DNA from: Chamaelirium japonicum
Lineage: Eukaryota > Streptophyta > Magnoliopsida > Liliales > Melanthiaceae
NCBI GenBank assembly: GCA_947650365.1
Contig: OX393549.1
Location: forward strand, 78,920,533-78,984,532
Length of the DNA: 64,000 bases
Direction of reading: 5' to 3'
The notes under the pieces are model-generated. The model did not search any database. It saw only the letters and a list, made by a program, of their open reading frames with translations, and had not been told where the DNA came from. Below, piece by piece: positions 1 to 39,616 of this stretch. The first letter of the stretch is position 1, and each line of letters opens with the position of its first letter. A program made the translations under genes and the position numbers.

Positions 1-2570
1 GTCTAAGACTTTTCATTATCATATAGTTTGAGTTTTTCTATAGTCTGTAGTGATACGGAACTGTTGTAAGAGCGGTAAGCAAAGAAAGCGGTTGTCGTGA
101 TTCAAATTCAAGCTGCGGTAGTCTACTTTTACTTTGAATTGAGGGATAGATGTGTAGGCTCGACCAGAAGCAGTAAGAGCAAGAGCAGTGATGGCGAAGT
201 GACGGCTGTCGACTGTTTAAAAGCTGCGGCTGTAGTCGTAAGCAACCAGTTCGACGTAGACTGTTGACAATCCGTATTTGAGTCCTCTACTGCCTACGGG
301 AAAAGATAGCTCGAGGCCGGGGATGGGCAAAATGGGTTCTTGGTCTTATTTGTTCTTTCCCGCTTCGCTTGATCTCCGACAACCGATGAGTTCCCTTAGG
401 ACAAGAAGCGAGCCGATACCGAAGTTCCGCTCGTACCTCTTTCAAGGCGTCACTCTCCTTGATGAAAGCGGTGAAGTAGTTAATGATTTTTTTATTTTCG
501 TGTCTTATGTTTGAATATCGCGTATATAATGTGTGCTTTATTTTCTTTCAAGCCCCATGACATCTTTCACAATCAATTGTCGTGGGATCCCCTGATCTGT
601 TCCTCTCCTCTGCTAAGGGAGAGTTATAGGATCATCTACACCAGTAGACGCCCTCCCTTGGGAGCCTATCACGGCTCTCAATTAGTAGAGTTGGGGATGC
701 AGGCACAAAATGCTGATCAAAGATTTTAAAGGAAGCCTAAGAAAAGCGGGCAAACAAGAAGATCTGACTGAGTTGATGATGGACCGGATCTCGAAAGGCG
801 AGAGGCTTTCATAAAGACGTATGAGAAAATGAGGGTCGAGAGAGCACGATCCACCCGCTAAGCTAATAAATGCTGCATAAGAGAGTAGGAGGTCGGCTCC
901 TGCCCCGGAAGGAGGTGCACACCCATGACGGAACATATGCTAAGGACTTTGGTGGGTAAAGAGAGAAGTAAATGGAGAACTCCAAAATCCAATTACTTTG
1001 ATTTGGCGGATGAAAGAGCTTATTCGAATGCAAAGGGATCAGGATCTGATGAGGGATCGGGAGAAACCGGAGCCGTTGGTTCGGTAGAAAGAGGATCTGT
1101 TGTTGGCCAATAAGAAACTGGAGTTGTTGTTGGTTAGGAAGTCCTCTTTTCACTAGTGCGCTGAGCAGCTTCTCACGTAGCACCCTATGGTGCTTGATAG
1201 GAACGAGCCGCCGAGCGTATGCTAGAATCGCGCGCAACAAGCTTGCTTCTGCTAGGCTAGGGCGGCTAGAGGTGTAATCGGATAGACTATTCCACTATTG
1301 GGACTACTACTGACTTGGTGGTATTATCAGTCGGTGAAAAGCCTCGCTTCGCTACAATAACACAGGGAGTTGGCCCTAGAAGAGGATACTTCCTCTGACA
1401 TTCTCAACTCATACCGGACAAGGAAAGCACTTGTTTCGTTTAGCTCGGGTCGTCACGTACGTAATCTCCTCTGGATTCCGTTTGTTGGTCATCGATAGGC
1501 AATCCCGGAAAGACAGAAAGGGATGATAAAGGTGGACGCCAGTAATTAAGCAGAAACCCGAGGGAAATCTCAATATAAATAGTCTCGGTTCACTCTTCGC
1601 CATAGTAGTGTCGCATAAAAAGCTGCTCCCCCCCTTCGCTATAAGCTGAGTTCCCAAGTTGGGGAGTACTGGTCCCAGGTCTTTCCTTTCCTGTATGGCA
1701 GGAAGTCCCTCCAGGTTGTCTGGTTAACCGGGCTACCTATTCAAGAACTAATTGCCTTTGGTTTCTTCTAATGGCAGGCCTGTGCCTCCTCTATCCCTGC
1801 TTTCCGGGATACCTCTTCATCTGGTATCAGACGATCCTTTAGACGATTCTATTGATTTCTTCTCGGTGCAAAACAAAGGGGTCTATCCCTAGGACTCTTT
1901 CTCGTGAACTAGGGTCAAATAAATAGATGGATCGCCCTTTCCTGTCCTGGAAGTTGATCCCCGTTGCCCAAAGCCAACAAAGGTTCTAAGAGTCAAGTAA
2001 ATGGTGGGACCTCCTTCCGGGAACTCCGATTCACTTATCTTATTGAGCTAGGGTTGGTTTTCTCATCTGACCCTAAATCATTCTTAAACCTGAGTTAAGT
2101 AGCTCTCTTGTTCTTGGCTGCTAGACGAGGAGCTGGGTAGAGAGATAACCCCCTAGGATGGTAGCTTCTATTCCTTGATTGCCCTGTAAGTGAAATAAGG
2201 GATTCTAATGCTTCTTGAAGCCAAATAAGGGCATAAACTACTATATCTATATAGAGTCTTTAGTGCCTTCCCTTCGGAAACCAACTAAGGCAACTCCGAT
2301 TGAATGTGGAATCCGATGCGGAAAGGTGAAAAGAACCCCAATCGGGGAGTGCAATAGAGAACCTGAGATCCGATGCGAACAATCAGTCGAAGGAGCGGAG
2401 CGCGGGCGCACTCACTCTAACGGCGTACCTTTTGCATGATGGGTCAGCGAGGAAATGGGAACAGCGGCTTAAGCCATTAGGTGTAGGCGCTTTCCAGAGG
2501 TGGAAGATTGACGTTCTTCCTATTTGACCCGAAACCGATCGATCTAGCCCTTCCACATTGGTGGTTGTTG
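1..2570. other. Nuclear insertion of plant mitochondrial DNA (NUMT)
   Basis: The segment reads like plant mitochondrial intergenic DNA: moderate GC content, no long open frame, no TA or GA microsatellites, and a composition unlike the AT-rich DNA that follows. Its right part contains a recognisable piece of the mitochondrial large-subunit rRNA gene, which anchors the call. I see no intact mitochondrial protein gene; the short frames here lack recognisable domains. The right boundary lies between the end of rRNA similarity near 2556 and the TG/TA microsatellite at 2750. The left boundary is outside the window. The alternative, a misassembled organelle contig, is unlikely because nuclear RAD23 follows within 1 kb, but only a spanning read could exclude it. 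Confidence 0.65.
2305..2556 (+). pseudogene. rrn26: Fragment of mitochondrial 26S (large-subunit) rRNA gene
   Basis: The stretch contains blocks typical of plant mitochondrial rrn26: GGTGAAAAGAACCCC, then GGGGAGTGCAATAGA, then the block around TTTTGCATGATGGGTCAGCG and the block ending in GACCCGAAACCGATCGATC. In an intact gene these lie in the first third of the large-subunit rRNA. Only about 250 nt are present. After 2556 the expected rRNA sequence stops and unrelated sequence begins, so this is a dead fragment. Recognition is from memory of the conserved blocks; the exact ends are approximate. Confidence 0.75.
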
Positions 2571-2749
2571 AACCCGGCCGGGTGTCATAAAGACAACAAA
2601 GCCCACTGAGTTGTGAACTGAAAGATGTAGACAATAGGTAGGGGGTTTAGTTTCGTTTTTTGAAACCTGTGAAGAGTGGTGTGTTAGTGGAGTGGACGCA
2701 AGTTCCGAAGCTCCACTTGCGTCACAGCGACTCACTACTCAATGAAGTG

Positions 2750-2859
<110 letters not shown>

Positions 2860-3244
2860 TGTGCCTACCAGCATAGTGAATGTCGGTTCGGCTCCATGGT
2901 TATAATTTTTTTCTCGAAAAATATACTTTCAACATAAGACCAGCTGATTTTCCCATGTTTTTCTTCTTCATTCTCTATCACGACTCACAATCGAGGTTAG
3001 GGTTTCCTAACACAACAATAAAATCTAAAGTAACAACCAAAAGAACAATATAAGACGCTGCTAACCATATAGACAAGTTAGCTGACTGGGCTGAGCCCCT
3101 CATATAACCAGCAGGGATGACCCAAGCTCGAGTCACTTGTTGCCTCTGGACATCGGTCGATGGGAACTAACAAACGAGGGTGACACTTCAGGCCAAGCCC
3201 GAAAGTAGGTGAAGCCCAAATGGACCGGCCGAAAAGTAGGCAAA

Positions 3245-3510
3245 GCAATAACATAAGAGTGATCTGAAACCATGAGCATTGGATTTGCTCCACATTCACC
3301 CACTACAGACTCCTGACACACTTTTATGCAAGTAATACTATGTACTGGAACTTCAGACTCCCAAACAGAACCAACAAGAAAAGATTCAAGAAACTCCGAA
3401 TATTGATCCCCAAGTCCCAACCTCTTTCAATCTAATACCCCCCATTACCCACAGCGGCGGACTCGGATTTTGTCTTTGACCTCGAAAGCTGTTGGGTTTT
3501 ACCTCCCGTA
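3245..3510 (-). other. Probable 3' untranslated region of RAD23
   Basis: The sequence just after the RAD23 stop codon runs on without repeats to about 3245, where a segment with a different character begins. No clear AATAAA signal is visible on the minus strand here, so the cleavage site is not defined. A poly-G run at 3761-3772 lies inside intron 11, not in this UTR. The 300 bases at 2870-3244 hold nothing I can identify. Confidence 0.45.
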
Positions 3511-32950
<29,440 letters not shown>

Positions 32951-33050
32951 CCTCTCTCTCTCTATCTCTCTCTCTCTCTCCTCTGAGTCCAAGGGTTGCG
33001 CCTCTTCAGAAATGTGAAAAAGGCGAAAGGGAGCCGAAATATATAAGAAT
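32951..33050 (-). promoter_or_regulatory. RAD23 5' leader and core promoter
   Basis: A GA-rich leader (read on the minus strand) precedes the ATG. A TATATATTT box candidate lies at 33038-33046, about 90 bp upstream of the start codon, so transcription would begin within the leader. Only about 40 bp further upstream the E4 transposon begins, so any other native promoter elements are displaced or lost. Confidence 0.6.
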
Positions 33051-33089
33051 GGAAATATAAATATAAATATAGAGAGAGAGAGCATACAG

Positions 33090-33450
33090 GGTATAGACTG
33101 GCAGCCTATGCAACCGCCTATTTGACACCTTGGGAGCTTTAAAATGTGCTGATTTTTTATGAGCATAAGCACCTTATCTTAGATAGCAAACCCATAAAAA
33201 ATCAGCATATTCTAAAACTTTTAGAGATATCAAATATTATAATTCAGATTAACGGTTACTACAGACGTTCGATAAAACTTCTAACATTTGATGCCCCTAG
33301 GAGTTTTAGACTGTGCTGGTTTTTTGTGGGTGTTCCATCTAAAATAAGGTGCTTATGCTCACAAAAAAATAACGCATTCTAAAACTCGTAAGGGCTTCAA
33401 ATGGGTGGCTGCTTATTTCGCCAAAATAGGTTGGCAGCTCATTTCTCTTC
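33090..33450. mobile_element. TA-associated hairpin element, copy E4
   Basis: Close relative of E1 (15240-15568), with the same order of blocks: AAAATGTGCTGATTTTTTAT, GATTAACGGTTACTACAGAC, TTCGATAAAACTTCTAACAT, GGGTGTTCCATCT and GGTTGGCAGCTCATTTC. Arms are inverted about the AACGGTTAC centre. It abuts the RAD23 promoter. 33450-33679 is a second, shorter relative with the AATTATCGG and TGTCGATAAATC centre, leading into the TA array. Confidence 0.75.
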
Positions 33451-33677
33451 ATGATAGATGAGGCATCAAATACATAATTCAAATTATCGGTTTTAATGAA
33501 CTGTCGATAAATCTTCTAACATTTGATGTCCTTGGAGGTTTTAGAATTTGATGATTTTTTGTGAGGATGTTCAACTTACCATAGAGACCATACCCACCAA
33601 TTTTCATCAAATTTTAAACCTCTAGATAGGTTTCTCACAAGGTATCTCATATATCTCATATCTCATTGGATCGATAT

Positions 33678-33889
<212 letters not shown>

Positions 33890-33972
<83 letters not shown>
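33890..33972. repeat. (TA)n array
   Basis: About 41 TA units to the right of palindrome H2. Confidence 0.98.
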
Positions 33973-33974
<2 letters not shown>

Positions 33975-34129
33975 AAGGACAAAAGTTGTGGGGGGGACAA
34001 ATGAACTAAGACAAAGCAGCGGCTCAGATTTATCCTAGAGAAGATAACGATGGTCCAAATTCATTTGGAGGGGGGGATAAAAATGAAGGGATATGATTCA
34101 TCCTCTCCACTTTCACTCTCACTTAAATC

Positions 34130-34995
34130 AGTTTAAATATTATAATATTTATTGAGAGAGAATAAGAGAGAGAGGATGAGAGAAAGCATCGAACGAGATC
34201 AGAGAGAGAGCAAGAGTATGAGAGAGATCGGATGGTCCCACTTAAATCAGTTTAAATATTATAATATATGAGAGAAATCGAAGAGAGAGCAAGAGTAAGA
34301 GAGATCAGATGGTCTCCCACTTAAATCAGTTTAAATATTATAATAAATGAGAGAGATCGGATGGCCTCCCACTTAAATATTATATAGATTATAATATTTA
34401 TTGAGAGAGAATAAGAGAGAGAGGATGAGAGAAAGCATCGAACGAATGATCATCGAAGATCAGCCCCCGCCTCCCCAGTCCCCACCTCCCTCGGTTCCCG
34501 CAGCCCCCGCCTCCCTCGGTGCCCGCAGCACCCCGCCCCCCTTTACCATTCAAGACCCGCCTCCCTCCGTCCTCCCTCGATTATCACAGCCCCCGCCTCC
34601 CTCGGTGCCCGCAGCACCCCGCCCCCCTTTGCCATTCAAGGCCCGCCTCCCTCGGTAAATCGCAATACCCGCCCCCTTTGCTATTCAAGAGATTGGATGA
34701 GAGAAAGAGAATGAGAGAGATGGTTATCGCAGAGAGAGAGAATGAGAGAGAGATCGGATGCTCACCGATGCCCGCAGCCCCCGCCTCCCTCGGTTCCCGC
34801 AGCCAACGCCGCCCTCGGTGCCCGCAGCCCCCCGCCCCCCTTTGCAAGACCCGCCGCACTCGATAAATCGCAAGACTCGCCCCCCCTTTGCCATTCAAAG
34901 CAAGACCCAATGTCGCTCTTCATTGCAACAGAACCCGCCTCCCCCCTTTGCCATTCTTTGCAAGAAATCCCAATCTGCAAGAGAGTGAGAGAGAG
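34130..34995. repeat. GA-rich and CCTCCCTCGGTGCCCGCAGC tandem repeats
   Basis: 34130-34440 holds about four degenerate direct repeats with TTAAATCAGTTTAAATATTA and GAGAGAGAT, about 75 bp apart. 34455-34990 repeats blocks such as CCTCCCTCGGTGCCCGCAGC with GA-rich spacers. All long frames here are Pro/Ala or Arg/Glu repeats on both strands, with no domain, so no gene is called. Confidence 0.75.
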
Positions 34996-35003
34996 AGAGA
35001 GAG

Positions 35004-36360
35004 GTGTTGGAATTGGATCCGCTTATCAGAGTCGCAACGGAAGCAAAAGATAAATCCAAAGATCATACGGTGTATGTTTTATTACAATTAATTCTACAAA
35101 ACAATCTACATGCAAATCTATGATCTTAGCATATGTGCGGACACCCAAGAGGCATACTACAATCTATGGAAGACATGCATGCATCTAGTTAGGTGTTTAG
35201 AATCATCATACCTTATGGATCTATGATCCGGAGAGAACGGAACAATGATGAACCGCACGTGAATCGCAAGGGAAACTGTCGGATAGCACCTTGTCCTTTG
35301 CGAAGGAAGGAATCCTCGAAGTCCTACCTCTGAGTGCAAGGACTACGAGCCAACGGAGGAATTCGTTGTGAAGACGATGGCGAACAGCGAGATCTCCTCC
35401 TTCTCTTTCTCTCTTCTTCCTTCCTCCTTCTTCTTCATCTTTCTTCCTTGGCCGAAACCACAAAGAGAGGGAGAGAGGGAGAGGTTCGGATTTTCTAGAG
35501 AGGGGAGATATATAAGGCCAGCCCCTCCCCCTCCATTCTTCATATAGGGCCGGTCTTCTAGTGCCATGCGCAAGCTAGGGCCGGCCCTAATGAGATTAGT
35601 TTGAGGGGGGGTCGGTTTTAGGGTTTCCAAGTGTCTAACGTGAACTCTGGACGAAAACGTCCTTCACCAAAAGTGAAAAACTGAAAGAGAGATTGAGTGA
35701 GGTGCGCTACTTGGAATCGAGTTCCGTCAGCGCCTATGAGCTCCTGGAGTTATTCTGCTCATTCTAAGATCCATATTCAATGTGTTCTGAGCCATATTTC
35801 AGTATTTACCAAAATACCCCTACGGCCCCTAACACATGTGAATTAGGTTCTTAGGCTCCGGGCTTACGCTCTATCGTGCTACTTCACATCCAACGTGTCC
35901 AACTAGGTCAGGGAATAATTCCTATACACAACGACAGGGTGGAACCTTCAGTGTTCGGGATCTCTAGCTCCAACCGGATCCCTGATTAACTGTTCCGGTG
36001 ATACACCAAAAGTTCCGTTAATCAGTCCTAATCCGATTAACCCGCATAGCCACCCAGAGTGCGACGCGAGTTGAACTCTAGTGATACTAAACTTATGTTA
36101 CTCCCTCTTAACCCTATTCTCTACTATACTACGATAATCCTCAGTCCCTCCTATTACTGGTGCCATGATACGACTCGGGCAGTGGGGAGCACCGTCAGAT
36201 CCCGATCGATCATCTGACTAGGGTTTGATGACTTATCATCTATAACACCACACACCTTTCGGTGCTATGCCTAGCATCCGGAACATTGTCAGTCATACTG
36301 ACAACCACCATGCTAGGGTTAACTGTGTGGGCAGATTGAGTCACTGTAGGCATTTATGGT
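35004..36360 (-). mobile_element. Probable solo LTR of a retrotransposon
   Basis: Read on the minus strand it has LTR-like order: a long AT-poor U3-like region, a TATATAT promoter motif near 35510, a leader, an AATAAAAC signal near 35075, and an end ...CCAATTCCAACA at 35004. The far end near 36360 is not precisely defined and no target duplication could be matched. No primer-binding site or internal coding DNA adjoins. The minus-strand Glu/Arg/Lys-rich frames at 35221-35630 lie in this region and are not convincing genes. Confidence 0.5.
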
Positions 36361-36559
36361 TGCCATATTGTGAAATAGTAATGCTATTTGGATAATCTAA
36401 AAAACAATTTAAGACCCAAGTGGTGGTAGCGGGGCCTAGGTGGTATGCACTGACACTTGGGCCCTGCTATCAAGTCGCTTCCACGGTTAGTCTATATCAA
36501 AACCGTTCTTTTGATTTTGAAATGTTATCTAATTTATTTTATTTTATTTCATCTCACAG

Positions 36560-36631
36560 CTTGCACCTGCACCCGCTGTGCCCGTGGTCGTTGTGGTCTC
36601 TGCAACAGTACCCGTTGACATGGCTTCTACG
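36560..36631 (+). other. Exon-like block, copy 1 of a tandem pair
   Basis: A 72-nt open block of 24 codons (LAPAPAVPVVVVSATVPVDM then AST) with a CTCACAG acceptor and a GTTAGT donor. The copy at 37544 lies 984 bp downstream, with matching flanking intron-like sequence on both sides. There is no start codon or partner exon nearby. It may be a fragment of an unrecognised gene. Confidence 0.4.
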
Positions 36632-37543
36632 GTTAGTCATTTACTTTAAATAGTTTTTACTTTAAAAATCAATAAAAAAATATACTAGGTATGTTAAATT
36701 ATAATCATTAAAGTTTTTACTTCAAAAATCATTAAAAAAATATACCCGTTGACGTCGCTTCTATTAACATTAAATAAACCAATTAATATTATCTAAATAC
36801 CCTTAATGCATGATGGATCACCTTCGATGCATGACAATCGAATTGAAGGGGCCATTTCAAATTGCATGTGGATTTATCCATAATCCATATGCAAGAATGT
36901 GTAATGAGCATTTTTTTTTTCTTCTTTCCTTTCTCTCTCTGTGTGTGTATAGGTGTTCTTTTTACACTTTGTAAATTACACTTTGTAATTTTCGTATTGC
37001 ATACACCAAATGAAAGCCAAATACTTATGCAAAAGCCAGATGCTTCCATTTCATATTGCAAAAGCCAGATGCTTTCATTTGATATCGCATAAGCCAAATG
37101 AAAGCCAGATGCTTCCATATTGTATTTAGCTTATGCAATATAGGGATTAATTCTTTTTGAGCTAAACTTCAGGTGGGCAAAGTGTATTTTACCCAAAAAT
37201 ATTTGCTATGGGGATTTTACTGAAGATGCTAAGTGAATTTATTTAAAAATAGTTTTTAAACAAATGTGTTTGGCCCATAAAATTCTTTAGTGAAATTGTC
37301 TAGAGAAATGTCGGAATCAGTCAAATCACTCAAATGTCAACCATTTCAGCCGTCAGTTTGTGCTGTCAAACCGAAATTTCATACTACAGAACTTCTGGAC
37401 AATTACTATGTTGGAACCTAAAAAAAAAAACAATTTGGTCATTTTACAACTGTTCTTTTTTTGCTTGCTTGACGTCTATATCATAACCGTTCTTTTGACT
37501 CTGAAATATTATATAATTAATTTTATTTTATTTCATCTCGCAG

Positions 37544-37606
37544 CTTGCACTTGCACCTGTGGTCGCTGTGGTCTTTGCAGCAGTACCCGTTGACATCGCT
37601 TCTACG
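37544..37606 (+). other. Exon-like block, copy 2 of a tandem pair
   Basis: A 63-nt block (21 codons, beginning LALAPVVAVVF) with the same CGCAG acceptor and GTTAGT donor context as the copy at 36560. It is shorter by exactly 9 nt, so the frame is kept. Flanking sequence is shared for about 60 bp upstream and 130 bp downstream. 37760-38800 is AT-rich DNA in which I see nothing else. Confidence 0.4.
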
Positions 37607-38804
37607 GTTAGTCATTTACTTTAAATAGTTTTTACTTCAAAAATCAATAAAAAAATATACTAGGTATGTTAAATTATAATCATTAAAGTTTTTACTTCAA
37701 AAATCATTAAAAAAAATATACCCGTTGATGTCGCTTCTATTAACAATAAATTTTTTATCTATATATACAAAATATAACTAAAATTGAATGCATGTTGGGG
37801 CTGAGTGCGATGCAATGTAACTAAACAACACTTAACCCCCAAGTAGTGTATTTTGTTCCAAATCATTCCCTAAAATTTGAATTGTTAGCACATTACCCCC
37901 TCTTGTCAACTACAAATGCGTTTGGCCCAAAAAATTCTTATTTTTTTTCTACAGCGTTTGGCACATAATCCTTATTTGTTGCAATACAATTTTATATTCC
38001 ATTTGTTGTAATATAAATTCATATTCCATTAAAGGATTATTTATTTAGAGGTTTGTTGTTCTCCTTCCCCGTCATAATACCATGTAATCATGCTTTAATC
38101 GTATCCCATGCAAAAAAAAATAAAAATTGTTTGTGAAGCTCAAAAAATATTTTCTTTCAAACATTCAATAATAATCTATGAAAAAAAAAAATATTAATAA
38201 AAAATTAGGTTCTTAAAGTTTTTAAAGTATATCTTAAAAAAAAATATGCTTAAAATTCATCTTAGTTAAGGCTTTGTCTCGATAGAGGTTTTGAAACATG
38301 GCTTATGGGACGGAGAATGCTATTAAAAAAAAATCAGAACTACGGGAAATATTTGGTTGTAGCAATCGATTCAAATTAGACTTTGGTTGGTTCGATATTT
38401 TGACCTAAAATATAAAAATCATAAAAAACTAGAGATATGATTATGATTGGTCACCATCGCTCTTCTAACATCACCTCCATGGTTAGTTGGTATAAAATAG
38501 TGACATGTAAGAATCTCAATGGGACAATAATTTTGATAATTTCAATAGGAAATGATGCATTAGAGTTGATAGAGCATATAACAAAAAGTTATACATTTTG
38601 ATTTCTTGTCATCTCTCAATTGTTTTTAACTAATTGTTCGTCGGAGTAGGAAAATGGGTTCACACCTGATCATTAACAAAAAGTTATACATTTTGATTTC
38701 TTGCCATCTCTCAGACCCCAATCAAGCGATCACCGTGCTTACACATCAACGTTGAAGAGAGTGTTTGTTTAACACCATCTCGCCATTCATTTTCACATCG
38801 TGCA

Positions 38805-38807
<3 letters not shown>

Positions 38808-38869
<62 letters not shown>

Positions 38870-38890
38870 AGAGAGAGAAAGAGAGAGAGA
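38808..38890. repeat. (GA)n microsatellite
   Basis: A long GA run with a few AAAG variants, just upstream of the first Helitron coding remnants. The Arg-Glu frame across it is a repeat artefact. Confidence 0.95.
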
Positions 38891-39616
38891 AAAAAAAGAA
38901 AAGGAAAAACAAACAAAAGAACTACTATTATCGCACTCTGAAAATCGAACTAATCTTTCTGTTCGATTCTTTGAAGCAGAGTTTCTGTCTGAGGCAAGCA
39001 CATCTTCAGTTCAAAAATACCGGTAAGATATGAACATTGCTTTAAATGTTCATCCTCTTGATATATTTTTTAATCTGTGCTCATTTTAGTAGGAAAATAT
39101 GTTCAATCCCGAGCAGTTCTGTTGTCACAAAATCTAGAAAACAATTCAGAAATGAATTCGGCCATGATAGTCCAATTAGGCGATCACCTTACAAAGACAT
39201 CAATGTCGAAGAAAGTTCTTGCCGGTCATTAGAACAACATGCACGTAGAGAGAGAGGAAAAGAAGTAAGAGAAGAACAACAACAAATGATACCATCTCGC
39301 CGTTCAATAGCACAATGTGCACGAAGAGAGAAAGAAAAAGAAGCAATTCAAATACAGCAACAAATGATACCTTTTCGATGTTCACTATCACAATAAGCAC
39401 GAAGAGAAAGAGAAAAAGAAACATTATCATATACATATCCGACAACCTCCCAAACTCGAACAAATCTTTCTATTCAAAAGCTTGAAACGGAATTACTGTC
39501 AGTTGCAGACACATCTTCATCGAGATTAAATAACCAGTAAGTTATTTACGTTATTTAAAATAAAAAAAAAGATTACAAATTTAATATATATGATAACTGT
39601 TTTATGTTATTTGTAG

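Noticed and set aside
278-1657. Short frames in the mitochondrial-like segment as genes
   Set aside because: No similarity to known mitochondrial proteins, no codon pattern, overlapping frames on both strands.
34401-34910. Proline-rich frames that could suggest an extensin-like protein
   Set aside because: Open on both strands, made of degenerate tandem DNA, no signal peptide or SPPP pattern.
38711-39033. Arg-Glu and Ser-Leu repeat frames across GA/CT runs (also at 5410-5748 and 27458-27881)
   Set aside because: Microsatellite translation artefacts.
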